Shown: piece after piece, positions 17,865 through 28,841 of the stretch | How positions within the stretch are numbered: position 1 is the stretch's first letter | Layout: each line of letters opens with the position of its first letter | Source of the DNA: Thermococcus chitonophagus | GTDB lineage: Archaea > Methanobacteriota_B > Thermococci > Thermococcales > Thermococcaceae | DNA length: 64,000 nt | Assembly: GCF_002214605.1 (NCBI RefSeq) | Contig: NZ_CP015193.1 | Span: forward strand, 62,001-126,000 | Reading direction: 5' to 3' | The notes under the pieces: generated by a model | The model's database searches: none | What the model was told of the DNA's origin: nothing | Seen by the model: only the letters and a program-made list of their open reading frames with translations | Program-made: the position numbers and the translations under genes

Positions 17865-18769
17865 CTCATTTCAAGCATTCTCTCTATGGCCCTTCTCGCC
17901 TTCTCAGCTATGTCCTCTGGAACTATGACTTCAAACTTCATATCCCTCAATGATTCATAGACGTGCCTTAGGGTTATAGCCTTCATTCCAATGCAGACCG
18001 CATCTGCTCTCGCGGGATAGAACTTCTTCTCTGGATAAAGCTTCTTCAGCCTGTAGACCATCTCCCTCTCGGTGAAGACAACCCACTCGTCGTGCTCGCA
18101 GGCCCTCTTTATCATTCCACCAGTTGAGACTATTATGTCAGCCCTCTCCTGAACATCAGGAATGCACTCGGGATGAACCATCAGCTTAGCATTTGGGTGA
18201 AGTTTCTTGGCCCTCTCAACGTCTTCAACGGTAAACTTCTGGTGAACGTAGCAGTGACCGTTCGGAGGGACAGGTATAACCTTCTTCCCCGTGACTTTTG
18301 CAACGTAATGAGCCAAGTTTTTATCGGGTCCAAATATAACAACGTCTGAATCGAGCTTTCTCACGATCTCCACAGCGTTTGCTGATGTAACCGTGACGTC
18401 GGCATAAGCTTTGGTCTCGGCGGTGCTATTAACGTACAAAACTACTGGGGCATTGGGATACTTCTTTTTGGCCTCAAGTATGTGCCTAACCTTGAGCATG
18501 TTTGCCATGGCACATGTCGCCTTTCTAGTTGGAATTAGAACTGTCTTGTCCGGATTCAGTATCTTCGCAGTTTCCGCCATGAAGTCCACTCCAGCGAACA
18601 CTATTACATCAGCATCAACCTTTGTTGCCTTCCTTGCCAGCTCCAAGCTGTCCCCAACGAAATCCGCAACATCCTGAACTTCTGGCAGTTGATAGTTGTG
18701 AGCAAGAATTACGGCGTTTCTCTCTTTTTTTAACTTCTCAACTTCTTCCATTAGCTCCTTCAAATCCAT
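17861..18769 (-). CDS. nadA: Quinolinate synthase
   Basis: 302 aa. The three [4Fe-4S] cysteines are in ATCAMAN, HPECIPD and AVCIGMKA. Other family motifs are [36 protein letters not shown] and HCYVHQKF. It condenses iminoaspartate (from NadB) with dihydroxyacetone phosphate. The frame extends to a TTG at 18793, but the ATG at 18769 has AGGTGAGCTC just upstream and gives the length I recall for the P. horikoshii enzyme. Confidence 0.96.
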   Translation of the reverse strand: MDLKELMEEVEKLKKERNAVILAHNYQLPEVQDVADFVGDSLELARKATKVDADVIVFAGVDFMAETAKILNPDKTVLIPTRKATCAMANMLKVRHILEAKKKYPNAPVVLYVNSTAETKAYADVTVTSANAVEIVRKLDSDVVIFGPDKNLAHYVAKVTGKKVIPVPPNGHCYVHQKFTVEDVERAKKLHPNAKLMVHPECIPDVQERADIIVSTGGMIKRACEHDEWVVFTEREMVYRLKKLYPEKKFYPARADAVCIGMKAITLRHVYESLRDMKFEVIVPEDIAEKARRAIERMLEMS

Positions 18770-18989
18770 GAGCTCACCTGAAGACATTATCAATGTTCCA
18801 AATTAAAACCTTGCTGGACATTAATGAATAGTAACCCTCAGGGATATTTAGAGGTCTTGAAATTTTGAACTTCGAACTGTATGGATAATATTTAACTGAA
18901 AAAAGAATTATAGGACTATCACCTACATAGAGGGCTACACAAAGCGATTATATGTCCTAGCTTCGATAATTAAGAAATGGGGAAAGGCT

Positions 18990-20705
18990 ATGAACGTTGA
19001 GAAGGCCGTAAAGATTGGAATAGTCATAATGTTACTTTTAAACATCGCCTCTGTATCTGGCGTTTTCATGTATATTGAGAAATCAAAATCAGATGGAATA
19101 GTTATAGATGTCGCAGGAAGACAAAGGATGTTAACTCAGAAGATGAGTAAAGAAGCGTTGATAGTAGCCCTCGGCCGAGACGAGTATCGAAAAACCCTAG
19201 GAGAGACAGCGAAATTGTTTGACGAGTCACTAAATGCATTGTTAAATGGAGGAAAGGTCTATATCCATGATAGATATTATGTTATTCCCCCGGCTCCTCC
19301 TAATGTAAAGACACAACTTGAGAAAGTTAAAAACCTATGGGATCCTTTCTACAAGAACATCCAAATAATAATCACTTCTCCCAGAGATTCAAAAGAGTTC
19401 AAAGAGGCCCTTGATTATATTATAGAACATAATCTCGAACTTTTAACAGAGATGAATACTGCAGTCGGACTGTACAGTAGCACATACAATAAGAAAGTGA
19501 AGATACTCGAAATGTTCCTGATTATAATATCAATAGCTAGTGTTGGAATTGCATTTGCCTTATTCAGATATACTTCAGGGATAACTAGGAAATTCGTAGC
19601 CACGTATGAAGAGAATATTAAGAGAAAGAAGAGTTTGGAAAGTGAACTGAGACTGTTAGTCGAGTATATTACAAAGCTAAGCCAGGGTGATTTAACAGCT
19701 TCACTTTCTAGTAGGGAAGGCGAATTCTCGAAAGTGCATGAAGCCCTTGAAAAGCTGAAGTCTAACTTAGTAGATATGATCAAGACCGTGAAAGGCCTTA
19801 TAGATGTTCTAAATGAAAGTTCCAAGAAGCTTCTAGATATTTCAGAGCAGGGAGTCAGTTCAATGGCCCAAATAAATGACGCTATAAATCAAATAGCAAT
19901 TGAAGCCCAGAGACAACAAGAAAGCATCAACGAAGTCGTTGAGGGAATGAGAATCGTCGAAGAGCTGAGTAACACAAGTGTTCAATCTGTTGAGGAGTTT
20001 GAAGCATCTATGAGAGAGATAGTCGAAATAGCAGGGGAGGGAAAAGAAAAGAGCGAAGTATCGGCAAAGCAGATTAAGAGTATCCAGGAAACTATCGAGT
20101 TAGTAAAAGAGGCCGTAGATGGGATAAGGGAAATGAGCAGGAACATAGCAAGCATAACAGACGTTATAACCAACATAGCAGAACAGACAAACCTCCTGGC
20201 TTTAAATGCCGCCATAGAGGCTGCGAGAGCAGGAGAAGCTGGGAAAGGTTTTGCTGTAGTAGCTCAGGAGATTAGAGGTCTTGCAGAGGAAAGCAAGGGT
20301 GCTGCAGAAAATATAAGGGTGATTATTAATAAAATTGCTAAGAAAATTGAAGATGCTGTAGAACTAACGGAAAGAAGTGTTGAAACCGTTACACAAAGTT
20401 CTGAAAGTCTAAGGGACACTATAGAATATCTCAGTAATATATCAATGCTCATCAACGAGATCGCGCCAAAGTTAAATGATGTAAAGGAGAGTATAATTAA
20501 GACCAGAGAAGAAGCTGAAAAAGCCTTAAAAGCTATGGAGAATCTAGCAGCGAGTGCTGAAGAAACCACTGCATCAACAGAAGAAGTAACCTCAACAATA
20601 CAGGAGCAAGAAAGGATAATGGAAGAAATAAAGGAGCTGGCCCAAGAGATAAAAGGTACAGTGCTTAGTCTAATTCCGATAATTAAAAGGTTTAAAGTAA
20701 GTTAA
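18990..20705 (+). CDS. Methyl-accepting chemotaxis protein with PilJ-type sensor domain
   Basis: 571 aa. TM1 (about residues 10-28), an extracellular helical sensor with the PilJ-like [14 protein letters not shown] (about 43-56), TM2 (about 174-193), a HAMP-like linker, then a long coiled coil with the highly conserved hairpin tip [19 protein letters not shown] (about 395-413) that binds CheA/CheW. No che or flagellin/archaellin gene is in the window, so the partners lie elsewhere or are absent. SD GGGGAAAGG precedes the ATG. Confidence 0.93.
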   Translation: MNVEKAVKIGIVIMLLLNIASVSGVFMYIEKSKSDGIVIDVAGRQRMLTQKMSKEALIVALGRDEYRKTLGETAKLFDESLNALLNGGKVYIHDRYYVIPPAPPNVKTQLEKVKNLWDPFYKNIQIIITSPRDSKEFKEALDYIIEHNLELLTEMNTAVGLYSSTYNKKVKILEMFLIIISIASVGIAFALFRYTSGITRKFVATYEENIKRKKSLESELRLLVEYITKLSQGDLTASLSSREGEFSKVHEALEKLKSNLVDMIKTVKGLIDVLNESSKKLLDISEQGVSSMAQINDAINQIAIEAQRQQESINEVVEGMRIVEELSNTSVQSVEEFEASMREIVEIAGEGKEKSEVSAKQIKSIQETIELVKEAVDGIREMSRNIASITDVITNIAEQTNLLALNAAIEAARAGEAGKGFAVVAQEIRGLAEESKGAAENIRVIINKIAKKIEDAVELTERSVETVTQSSESLRDTIEYLSNISMLINEIAPKLNDVKESIIKTREEAEKALKAMENLAASAEETTASTEEVTSTIQEQERIMEEIKELAQEIKGTVLSLIPIIKRFKVS

Positions 20706-22093
20706 GGGAAGCACTTACCGAGAAAAAAGCTTGATCTCCTGAACTCTTCCCTCATCATTGGATAATCCTTCCTGTAGTGAGCTCCCCTGCTTTCCTCCCT
20801 TTTTAATGCACATTTTAGAACTGCTTCAGCAAGTAACTTTAGTCTTGGATCAACCTCAATATTATCAAGCTTCTTGATGCCTTCTTTTAAGCTATCGGAA
20901 TCCCTAACTATCCCAGCATGATCCCACATCAAGGCTCTCAAAGAATCAACGTCTCCAAGTTCATAACCTCTATAGGGAGCATCACTAACCTCCCTTGCAG
21001 GCTTCTCCCTCAATATGGTTCTAGAAACTTCCAGTCCAGAAACTACGCACTCGAGGAGTGAGTTACTGGCTAACCTATTGGCCCCATGGAACCCATTGCA
21101 TGCAGCTTCCCCTATCGCGTATAGTCCCTTTATCCTCGTTCTGTAAAATAGGTCAACACTTATTCCACCCATAGTATAATGGGCGACAGGTGTTATTGGT
21201 ATCGGATCTTTCCTGGGGTCTATCCCTTCCTTCCTCAAAAATGAGTAGATGTATGGAAACCTCTCCCTAAAGTCTTCTATTCCCCTCGCATCCAAGAAAA
21301 CACCCTTCCCCTCCAACATTTTTAGATAGATCGCCCTCGCAACTATGTCCCTAGTTTCAAGCTCATTAACGAACCTCTCACCGTCTCCAGTAACAAGCTT
21401 GGCCCCAGCTCCCCTCACTGCCTCGCTTATCAGGTAAGTCCTCCTGCCAACGAAGCCCGTAGGATGGAACTGTATAAACTCAATATCCCTCAAAGGAACG
21501 CCTTTCATTGCAACGTCCCCTATCAGAAGGCCTAAATTAGATTGAACCCCAGCGGTGAATCTATAGAGGCCCGAAAATCCTCCAGTTGCTATAACAACTG
21601 CATCAAACTTCAGTAACTCTCCCCCCACAAATACCCCTGCCAGCTTCTTTCCCTTAATTCCAACTTCCTCGGCGAACTTCCTCATGAAATTCACTCCAAG
21701 CTCCTTAGCGTGCTTTTCGAGAACCGGAATCATATGCTTTCCAGTCTCACTTTTTATCGTAAACACCCTCGGATAAGAATGTCCTCCCTCAAGTTCATTC
21801 CCTGTAAATGTAACTCCCAAGGAAATCAAGAAGTCGTAAGCCTCTGGAGCCTTAGAGATAATACTCCAGACTGCAGCTTCATCGTTTAGGTACTTGCCCG
21901 CTCTTATAGTATCGATAAAGTGAGAATATGGAGAATCACCATCGAGTATTGGAAAGGCTATACCAGCCTGAGCTAAATAGGAATTTGAATCCTTTGATTT
22001 TGGACCTATAATTGTTACATCAACGCCTCTCCTCGCCAAGGATATTGAAGCAGTCAATCCAGCTAAACCCCCGCCGATTACAGCGACTCTCAT
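20702..22093 (-). CDS. nadB: L-aspartate oxidase
   Basis: 463 aa flavoprotein. The N-terminal Rossmann motif [20 protein letters not shown] binds FAD; then [20 protein letters not shown] (substrate loop), [20 protein letters not shown] and [21 protein letters not shown]. It oxidises aspartate to iminoaspartate for NadA. The longest frame starts at a TTG (22132) inside a TATA-like GTATAAATT; ATG 22093, about 30 bp downstream, is the better start. It ends 4 bp before the chemoreceptor stop, convergently. Confidence 0.95.
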   Translation of the reverse strand: MRVAVIGGGLAGLTASISLARRGVDVTIIGPKSKDSNSYLAQAGIAFPILDGDSPYSHFIDTIRAGKYLNDEAAVWSIISKAPEAYDFLISLGVTFTGNELEGGHSYPRVFTIKSETGKHMIPVLEKHAKELGVNFMRKFAEEVGIKGKKLAGVFVGGELLKFDAVVIATGGFSGLYRFTAGVQSNLGLLIGDVAMKGVPLRDIEFIQFHPTGFVGRRTYLISEAVRGAGAKLVTGDGERFVNELETRDIVARAIYLKMLEGKGVFLDARGIEDFRERFPYIYSFLRKEGIDPRKDPIPITPVAHYTMGGISVDLFYRTRIKGLYAIGEAACNGFHGANRLASNSLLECVVSGLEVSRTILREKPAREVSDAPYRGYELGDVDSLRALMWDHAGIVRDSDSLKEGIKKLDNIEVDPRLKLLAEAVLKCALKREESRGAHYRKDYPMMREEFRRSSFFLGKCFP

Positions 22094-22138
22094 TCCCCGT
22101 CCCAAATAAAAGTTTGAAAGGAATTTATACAACTTTCG

Positions 22139-23548
22139 TCATCCCAGGAAGCCCCTCATTTGAGCTAACTTCATGACATCACCTTCACCCTTGAACACTG
22201 ACTCAGCTTCCCTCACGTACTCCTCATGGATATCAGGTTTGAACTCCCTAATTCTATCAGCCAACTTCTTCAACCCGACTTCCTCAGCCACTTTGTAGGA
22301 GAAGAACTGCATTGCAAACTCGAGATCCTCGTAAACATTGAGATAGTATTCTGAGATCTTTTCAAGCTGCTTATCACTAATAGCGTTCAATGCTAGAAGC
22401 TCGGGTGGAAGACCTATTGAATATAGGGAAGCCGTAAACTTAATGGCCCTGGGTAGGGCTTGTCCGTTGACCTTCCTAGCATATCCAAAGAGGCCAATAT
22501 GAAGCTTCCTCCTCCTTCTGTCTGGTATCTTTGATGCCATTCTTCTTATGTGAGGAGCTAGAATTTTTATCTGACTTTGATATTCAACTTCATACTCCAT
22601 AAGGAAGTCTGGTATCTCTACTGGAATTGGTTTTCCCCTTTTAGTGGCTTTTATCTTATCAACGGCCTTAACTACCTCTCTAGCGGGATTATCAAATTTG
22701 AATGAGCTCTGAATCGTGTAAGTTTGAACGCTTGGATATTCTCTAAGCACGGCATCAACGTTGTCAGGCCTCATTCCTCCCCTGAAGGGTGGCCCTCCAA
22801 CACCAACTATCGGATAAAGGGGAATTGAAAGTTCCTCTTCTAACTTCGAGAGCTCATATAATGCTTTCTTCACGTATGTTACAGCCGTTATGAGACCATA
22901 GTTCATTGCAGGATCGCTCCTTGCAAAGAACACCCTCTGATACTCGAAGTCCTTTCCATCCAAATACTCCTTTACGATCCTTGAAGACTTTAGAAGGGCA
23001 GATTTGGTTTCAAAGAGCGGAATGACTCTAATTTCTTTGGGATAAAATTCCCCTATCCATTCCCTAACAGTCACATCATGTATTAACTCATCGCTTATAC
23101 TCACTATCCTCTTGTACAGGGAATAAACCCTCTCAAGTTCAGCTGAACTCGTTGTCATTGGTAGGATTACTTCAAATATTGGGGCTATAGAATCATTATA
23201 GAATAGCCTAGCATAGTCGGCAGCCCTTGTGATGCCCTGTAAGGTTTCAAGGAGAAGCTTTGCCTCAGCCTTTTCAACGGTTGGGTTAGGAACCCTAGGA
23301 GTTAGCCTCAAGTCCTTTCCCAGGATGTTCTTTCTGAAGAACATTGGGTACCTCTCGAGCAACTTCTTAACCACGAACTCATCAACTTCCTTTCCCTCAA
23401 AGTCCCACATCTGCTCATCGGCGCCGAGAACACTATAAGCGTAGAATGCCTCCGTTATTTCATCCTCTCCCCCTAAAACTGGTGAGTGCGAAAAGAAGGG
23501 TATTGAATAGTTGTCTGGGTGTTGAGTACTCATAATCCTCGGTATCAC
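22139..23548 (-). CDS. ppcA: Phosphoenolpyruvate carboxylase, archaeal type
   Basis: 469 aa, much shorter than bacterial PEPC and typical of the archaeal PpcA family. Motifs include RIMSTQHPDNYSIPFF at the start, EITEAFYAYSVLGADEQMWDFEGKEVD, FARSDPAMNYG, GVGGPPFRGGMRPDN and the C-terminal AQMRGFLG. It makes oxaloacetate from PEP and bicarbonate, which feeds aspartate, the substrate of the adjacent nadB. GTG 23548 with GGTGGG about 5 nt upstream is preferred; GTG 23557 is also possible. Confidence 0.94.
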   Translation of the reverse strand: MIPRIMSTQHPDNYSIPFFSHSPVLGGEDEITEAFYAYSVLGADEQMWDFEGKEVDEFVVKKLLERYPMFFRKNILGKDLRLTPRVPNPTVEKAEAKLLLETLQGITRAADYARLFYNDSIAPIFEVILPMTTSSAELERVYSLYKRIVSISDELIHDVTVREWIGEFYPKEIRVIPLFETKSALLKSSRIVKEYLDGKDFEYQRVFFARSDPAMNYGLITAVTYVKKALYELSKLEEELSIPLYPIVGVGGPPFRGGMRPDNVDAVLREYPSVQTYTIQSSFKFDNPAREVVKAVDKIKATKRGKPIPVEIPDFLMEYEVEYQSQIKILAPHIRRMASKIPDRRRRKLHIGLFGYARKVNGQALPRAIKFTASLYSIGLPPELLALNAISDKQLEKISEYYLNVYEDLEFAMQFFSYKVAEEVGLKKLADRIREFKPDIHEEYVREAESVFKGEGDVMKLAQMRGFLG

Positions 23549-23680
23549 TACGCCCACCCAACACCCAAAGAATACGTCACTCTAAAAATTATCGGAGAAT
23601 TTTATGAACATATGACGAAAATCTTCGGGAGAATTTGCAAATGTAAAGCTAGAAAAGTTTGAAAGAATTAGGAAGAGGCT

Positions 23681-25324
23681 TCAGAATTCACTGTCCATGT
23701 CACTTCCTGAGCTTCCGCCCTTCTCTCCTTCCTTCTCCTTCTCGAGCTTCTGGGCCGCAATGACGTCGTCGATCCTGAGGATCATTATTGCTGCCTCACT
23801 GGCGCTCTTAATTGCCTGCTTCTTGACCCTCACTGGCTCGATGACACCCCTCTCCATCATGTCAGCTGGCTCGCCCTCGTAGACGTCAATTCCGATGGTT
23901 GGTCCCTTCTCCTTGTGGGCAGCTATGACCTTCACGAGGGTCTCAATTGGGTCAAGACCGGCGTTCTCTGCAAGGGTCCTCGGTATAACCTTGAGGGCCT
24001 CGGCGAAGGCCTCGATGGCGAGCTGCTCCTTGCCACCGACTTCCTTGGCGTACTCATCGAGCTTGATGCTGAGCTCGATCTCGGCTGCACCTCCACCGGC
24101 GATGATCTTACCGTCCTCGAGGATGTCCTTGACGACCTTGACGGCATCCTCAAGGGCCCTCTCGACCTCGTCAACGACGTGCTCGGTTCCACCCCTGATA
24201 AGTATTGTTACAGCCTTGGGGTTCTTGCAACCCTCGACGAAGATCATGTTCTCTCCGGCAACCTTCCTCTCCTCGACGAGCTCAGCCTCACCGAGGTCCT
24301 CTGGCGTGAGGTCTCTTATGTTGGTGACGATCTTAGCTCCGGTAGCCTTGGCGAGCTTCTCCATGTCGCTCTTCTTGACTCTCCTGACCGCAAGGATTCC
24401 GTACTTGGCTAGGTAGTGCTGTGCGAGGTCGTCAATACCCTTCTGGACGAAGACTACGTTAGCTCCGACTTCCTTGATCTTGTCGACCATCTCCTTGAGC
24501 ATCCTCTCCTCCTGCTCGAGGAAGGCCTGGAGCTGCTCTGGGCTGGTGATCCTTATCTCTGCATCGGTCTCAGTCTCCTTGACCTCGAGGGCGTCGTTTA
24601 TGAGTGCGATCTTGGCCTTCTCAACCCTCTTGGGCATTCCTGGGTGGACAACCTCCTTGTCAATGACGACACCTCTGATGAGCTTGGTGTCACTTACTGA
24701 GCCACCCTCCTTCTTCTCGAACTTAATGTTGTCAATGTCTACCTTGTACTTGCCGTCCTTCTCCTCGGCAACGAGCTTGACAGCCTCAACGGCGAGCTTG
24801 GCGAGGTACTCCCTCTCCTCCTCGGCAGCCTTACCGGTTATTGATGTCATTGCAGCCTTAAGGAGTATCTCCTCGTCGTCAGGCTTGACATCCTTAGCTA
24901 TGCTGTCGAGGATCTCCTGAGCCTTCTGGGCTGCGAGGGTGTAACCCTTGATGATTATACTTGGGTGTATGTTCTGGTCGAGTAACTCCTCGGCCTTCTT
25001 CAGGAGCTCACCGGCAATAACTACTGCCGTAGTTGTTCCATCACCGGCCTCCTTGTCCTGGGTCTTTGCAACCTCAACCATCATCTTTGCAGCTGGGTGC
25101 TGGATGTCCATCTCGTCGAGTATGGTGGCACCGTCGTTGGTGATGACGATGTCACCGAGGCTGTCAACGAGCATCTTGTCCATACCCTTTGGACCAAGGG
25201 TCGTCCTTATTGTCTCGGCAACAATTCTAGCGGCAAGGATGTTCATTCTCTGAGCATCCCTACCAACATACCTCTGGGTTCCTTCAGGTAGAATTAGAAT
25301 CGGTTGACCTGCTAACTGGGCCAT
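23681..25324 (-). CDS. thsB: Thermosome (group II chaperonin) subunit
   Basis: 547 aa CCT/thermosome subunit. ATPase signature blocks: [38 protein letters not shown] (with the catalytic GDGTT) and [10 protein letters not shown]. The apical domain spans about residues 200-380. The C-terminus is charged ([17 protein letters not shown]) without the GGM repeats of other thermosomes. It forms the hexadecameric folding chamber and is heat-induced in relatives. The 5' region has a TATA at 25413-25422 and a small CCCCTTAGGGG dyad in the leader. SD GGGAGGTGG precedes the ATG. The symbol is approximate. Confidence 0.96.
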   Translation of the reverse strand: MAQLAGQPILILPEGTQRYVGRDAQRMNILAARIVAETIRTTLGPKGMDKMLVDSLGDIVITNDGATILDEMDIQHPAAKMMVEVAKTQDKEAGDGTTTAVVIAGELLKKAEELLDQNIHPSIIIKGYTLAAQKAQEILDSIAKDVKPDDEEILLKAAMTSITGKAAEEEREYLAKLAVEAVKLVAEEKDGKYKVDIDNIKFEKKEGGSVSDTKLIRGVVIDKEVVHPGMPKRVEKAKIALINDALEVKETETDAEIRITSPEQLQAFLEQEERMLKEMVDKIKEVGANVVFVQKGIDDLAQHYLAKYGILAVRRVKKSDMEKLAKATGAKIVTNIRDLTPEDLGEAELVEERKVAGENMIFVEGCKNPKAVTILIRGGTEHVVDEVERALEDAVKVVKDILEDGKIIAGGGAAEIELSIKLDEYAKEVGGKEQLAIEAFAEALKVIPRTLAENAGLDPIETLVKVIAAHKEKGPTIGIDVYEGEPADMMERGVIEPVRVKKQAIKSASEAAIMILRIDDVIAAQKLEKEKEGEKGGSSGSDMDSEF

Positions 25325-25356
25325 TTCCGCCCACCTCCCTTATTTTTTATTTTGGC

Positions 25357-25422
25357 CCCCTTAGGGGTTTTAGTTACTAGTTGTATCTTCCACCCATAGG
25401 TTCCTTAGTGTTGCTTATAAAC
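25357..25422 (-). promoter_or_regulatory. Thermosome promoter and leader dyad
   Basis: The minus strand reads GTTTATAAGC at 25422-25413, giving transcription start near 25390 and a leader of about 65 nt. Inside it, CCCCTAAGGGG (25367-25357) is a dyad that could form a four-pair GC hairpin about 30 nt before the start codon. The position of the start site is inferred from the usual TATA spacing. Confidence 0.45.
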
Positions 25423-25491
25423 TTTTCGATGCTGGCAACATCAATGCAAATTGTTATATATTAATAAGAAGTCGTGAGATGGGGAACAAAG

Positions 25492-26253
25492 GTGAAAGTT
25501 AAGTGGCTGTTGATTTTTGTACTTGCTTCGATAGTTGTGTTAAGTGGGTGCATAGAAGAAAAAAGTTCAACGACAGCAACTAAATCAGAAAACCCCAAGA
25601 ACATAAGAGCGGAGCTCCTGTCAGTTCTTGATAATGAAACCAACTTTGGAGCAACATGGGAGATAAAGCTGTTTAACAAAACCTCATATCTCGCACTCTC
25701 TACTGGAAAAGCAGTCGTAACTCCCAAGAGGGTACTGACTTATAGGGAGTCCAAGAGTATGGGAGATACCAACTGGTCCTCAAAGTCAATAATCATATGG
25801 GAAAACGGTACTGGAACTCTCTTCGTTGAAATGAGGATTGGAAACACAACACAGCCCTATAAGAGCACTAAAGAGTTTAACTTTACAGTGGCAAAGAGGA
25901 TAGCCTACCCCTATGGGGAGATAATGTTCGCCCTCTCTGACAAGCTGAAGTTCAACGAAACCAAACAGGAAGTCAAGTGCAACGGAGAGTGCATACTGCA
26001 TGTACTCAGAAAGTTTGGATATGATGAGATGGGAGACATAACTACGGGACCATGGACGATAAAGTATATTGAGGCCAACATAACGTACGACCCCAACACG
26101 AAGAAAATCAAAGAAGCAAGCATTTACCTTGAAACTAGTAGAGGGGATAGGGAGATACTCAAGTGTTCCTTCATAAGGGAAAATCTAGCGGAGTTAGAAA
26201 AAGAGTTAGAAGAGAAATACTTAGAGTTCGGAAGCAGAAAGTTCTCCGGATAA
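25492..26253 (+). CDS. Exported lipoprotein, hypothetical
   Basis: 253 aa. Signal sequence VKWLLIFVLASIVVLSGC has a lipobox-like LSGC, so the mature protein would be lipid-anchored at Cys. The mature part has many N-x-S/T sequons (NKTS, NWSS, NGTG, NTTQ, NFTV, NETK, NITY), fitting a glycosylated cell-surface protein, plus one CNGEC pair. The family is unknown. The frame extends to a GTG at 25474, but the TATA at 25452-25460 predicts a start site near 25480, so GTG 25492 is preferred. Its last 33 bp overlap nrdG convergently. Confidence 0.65.
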   Translation: MKVKWLLIFVLASIVVLSGCIEEKSSTTATKSENPKNIRAELLSVLDNETNFGATWEIKLFNKTSYLALSTGKAVVTPKRVLTYRESKSMGDTNWSSKSIIIWENGTGTLFVEMRIGNTTQPYKSTKEFNFTVAKRIAYPYGEIMFALSDKLKFNETKQEVKCNGECILHVLRKFGYDEMGDITTGPWTIKYIEANITYDPNTKKIKEASIYLETSRGDREILKCSFIRENLAELEKELEEKYLEFGSRKFSG

Positions 26254-26988
26254 CCGACTTCTCTCTTCACTATTTTTTAGGAGATATTCAGATACGTACA
26301 CCCTCACTCCGGAATTTTCAAGGAATTCTTTTAGCTTGAGCACCTCCTCCACCGGCCAGCAATGCCGAGAGCACCATTCCTCATCCCTGGGGTTTGTTAG
26401 AGGTCTGCCAACTAGGGGATTCAGGACAACGTAGAAGTCCGTGTTCACGTGTTTAAGGGCCTCTTCAACCCACGAAATAACGTTAAATCCTTTAGGGACT
26501 GGAATTCTGAGCTCTATCGGGATGCTGTATTCAGAAACCACTCTAAGACCTCTGAGGAATAGCTCCCAAAGCTTCCTACTAGCATTTTTTGGGAGGCCAT
26601 AAAGCTCATGGGGAGGGGCCTTTATGTCTGTGGCTATATGATCCACAAGCCCAGACTTTAGTAGCTCGTCCAAAGGCCCTACTATCGTCAGGTTAGTGTT
26701 CAAACTGACATCCGCTAAAGGTTTCACGTCTTCTAAAAGACCCTTCAGTTCCCTCCACTGCATTAAGGGCTCCCCGCCCGTAATGTGAAAGTAATCAATT
26801 AGGAAAGAGTGGGAGGAGAGCTCCTCGAGCATTGCATCCCTGGGCAGTTCAAAGCACTCCTCCCTCTCGGCTATCCTCCAGTTGTGACAGAATGGGCACT
26901 TGAGGTTACACCCGCAGAGCCACAGGGTGAAAGTCACCTTTCCGTGAACGTCGACCATGCTTACCGCTTTCCATCCGCTGGTAAGCAT
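26221..26988 (-). CDS. nrdG: Anaerobic ribonucleoside-triphosphate reductase activating protein
   Basis: 255 aa radical SAM protein. The cluster motif is C-x3-C-x2-C in LCGCNLKCPFCHNW (about residues 28-41), followed by the SAM-binding HITGGEPLMQW. It generates the glycyl radical on NrdD, encoded directly upstream with no gap (NrdD stop 26989, NrdG ATG 26988). It is longer than bacterial NrdG (about 155 aa), as in other archaea. Its 3' end overlaps the lipoprotein gene. Confidence 0.93.
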   Translation of the reverse strand: MLTSGWKAVSMVDVHGKVTFTLWLCGCNLKCPFCHNWRIAEREECFELPRDAMLEELSSHSFLIDYFHITGGEPLMQWRELKGLLEDVKPLADVSLNTNLTIVGPLDELLKSGLVDHIATDIKAPPHELYGLPKNASRKLWELFLRGLRVVSEYSIPIELRIPVPKGFNVISWVEEALKHVNTDFYVVLNPLVGRPLTNPRDEEWCSRHCWPVEEVLKLKEFLENSGVRVYVSEYLLKNSEERSRLSGELSASEL

Positions 26989-28830
26989 TCAACCACCCCT
27001 GTAGTGCCTCCTCGTCCAGAACTCCTTCTTTCTGAAGGGATTCCAGTTCTTCAAGGGCCTGTAGTAGCCGATGATCCTGCTCCAAATCTCAACGTCCTCG
27101 CTTCCACACCTGGGGCAGTGCGTGTGCAGGCCTGTGGTTGAATAGCCGCACTTGTTGCAGACGGTTATCGCTGGAGTGTAGCTCCAGTAAACGAGCTCAG
27201 TCCTCATGAGCCTCTTGGTCAGCTTCGCTAGAGCCTCGGGATCAGGCTCCTCCCCCAGGAATATGTGCATCATTACTCCCCCGGTGAAGCTCTTCTGAAC
27301 CTTCTCCTCTATCCTTATCCTGTCGCCAAGCTCAAGGGAGCCGTAGTATGGAGCGATGCTCGTTGAATAAATTGGATTCTCCGGGTCGCTGAGGTACTCC
27401 TTAAGCTCTGGAAACTCCCTTAAGTCCTTTATAGCAAGTTTAGCGGCAGCGCTTTCCCCAGGAACCTCCTCAACGTTCCAAGGAGTCCCAGTTTTTCTCA
27501 TCCATTCCCTAGCCTTTGAAGTTGCAAACTCAACCATTTCCTTCATGAGTTCAGCCGCCTTGAGCCAGTCCCTTCTCGAACCTTCTGTCCAGAGCTTTGG
27601 ATCGTTAAGGTAGATTGCTGCAGCCTCAGGAAGTCCAAGGATCCCAATCGTGTTGAAGTGGCTTGAGGGGAACTCCTCGAGGTAGTTGATTATCATGCTG
27701 TACATGTGGGGGTAGTTCCTTATAAGGGCCAGATACCTCTCCCTGAACCAGTCCGTGGTTATCCTAACCACTTCAAGAACCCTCTCGTACTCCTCCCAGA
27801 ACTTATCGTCGTCCTTAGCCTTAAGGGCTATCCTTGGAAGGTTAATGGTGGTGACGTTTACTGAGCCAGTGACGTCTGGCATGGCCCATAATCCGCCAAA
27901 ACGCTGTCTCTCAAGTTTTTCAAGGGCCTCCTCCTCAGCACTCTTCCCACTTAGGCTAAAAGCGTATAAGAGTTCGTTTTTGTTGATATTCAACCTGCAG
28001 CACATCGAGTAGCTCGCATCAGGATCTACAACGTTCGTATTCAGCCAATAGAAGCTTCCCCTTTTCGCTGCGGTTGTAAAGACAGCCTCAAACACCTCTG
28101 GGTCATTCCATATCATATCCGCGGTAACCATGAGCGTTGGGATAGGAAACGTAAAGGGCTGACCTATAGCGTCTCCCTCCCTAAGAACTTCCGTCAATGC
28201 TATGAAGAATTCCTTAGCTTCCTTCTCGTACTCTCCCAAGGGTTCAATTTCCTTCCCGTCGTAAACCGCATGATCACCATCAAGCATCTTCTTTGGGGCA
28301 TCGAGCGTTACCGTGAAGTTCGTGAAAGGTGTTTGGAGTCCTATTCTCGTGGGATAGTTTAGGTTGTAGACTAACCTTTGAATGTTCTGCCTTATCTTCC
28401 TCCTATCGAGGTTCTCCTTCCTTATGAATGGTCCGGCATACCACTCAACGCTACTGAAGGCCTGGGCCCCGGAGAAGTAGTGCTGAAGGGTTATCAGGTA
28501 ATTCGCTACGTGATCAACGAAGGTGTCGAAGTGTCTTGCGGGCCTTGAGATTATAGTTGGCGTCTTCAGGCCCTTCTTAAGCAACCGAGATATGCTGTGC
28601 CCCGTACAGTACGGGATGTAGAGACTGTATGGGAGCTTGTGAATGTATATATCTCCATTAAAGTGAGCCTTTCTCCCAACCTCGGGAATCAGATTTATGC
28701 TGTCCTTCAGTGATTCCTCCATTACATAGGCAAAGAAACCGCTCGGCCCAGGGTATCTATTTGCGTTCTCCAAGACGTCTAAGCTCCCCCACCTTGCGTA
28801 TTCGTGAATCATGTCTGAAACTTTTTCCAT
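26989..28830 (-). CDS. nrdD: Anaerobic (class III) ribonucleoside-triphosphate reductase
   Basis: 613 aa. The C-terminus has a four-Cys zinc site (CNKCGYSTTGLHTHCPRCGSED) followed by the glycyl-radical region RIIGYYRPLKNW. The core contains YIPYCTGHSISRLL and FGGLWAMPDVTGSVNVTTINL. It reduces NTPs to dNTPs under anaerobic conditions. No intein interrupts it. ATG 28830 has GGAGGGT 7 nt upstream. The upstream region holds inverted repeats (28842-28860, 28970-28982, 29032-29044). Confidence 0.95.
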   Translation of the reverse strand: MEKVSDMIHEYARWGSLDVLENANRYPGPSGFFAYVMEESLKDSINLIPEVGRKAHFNGDIYIHKLPYSLYIPYCTGHSISRLLKKGLKTPTIISRPARHFDTFVDHVANYLITLQHYFSGAQAFSSVEWYAGPFIRKENLDRRKIRQNIQRLVYNLNYPTRIGLQTPFTNFTVTLDAPKKMLDGDHAVYDGKEIEPLGEYEKEAKEFFIALTEVLREGDAIGQPFTFPIPTLMVTADMIWNDPEVFEAVFTTAAKRGSFYWLNTNVVDPDASYSMCCRLNINKNELLYAFSLSGKSAEEEALEKLERQRFGGLWAMPDVTGSVNVTTINLPRIALKAKDDDKFWEEYERVLEVVRITTDWFRERYLALIRNYPHMYSMIINYLEEFPSSHFNTIGILGLPEAAAIYLNDPKLWTEGSRRDWLKAAELMKEMVEFATSKAREWMRKTGTPWNVEEVPGESAAAKLAIKDLREFPELKEYLSDPENPIYSTSIAPYYGSLELGDRIRIEEKVQKSFTGGVMMHIFLGEEPDPEALAKLTKRLMRTELVYWSYTPAITVCNKCGYSTTGLHTHCPRCGSEDVEIWSRIIGYYRPLKNWNPFRKKEFWTRRHYRGG

Positions 28831-28841
28831 ATTTTACCCTC

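Noticed and set aside
23895-24416. Long open frames opposite the thermosome gene
   Set aside because: They are shadows of the strongly codon-biased thermosome gene; translations are low-complexity Ser/Leu runs with no motifs or SD.
26989-28830. Possible intein in ribonucleotide reductase
   Set aside because: Inteins are common in Pyrococcus RNRs, but this class III gene reads through at normal length with no splicing-domain blocks.
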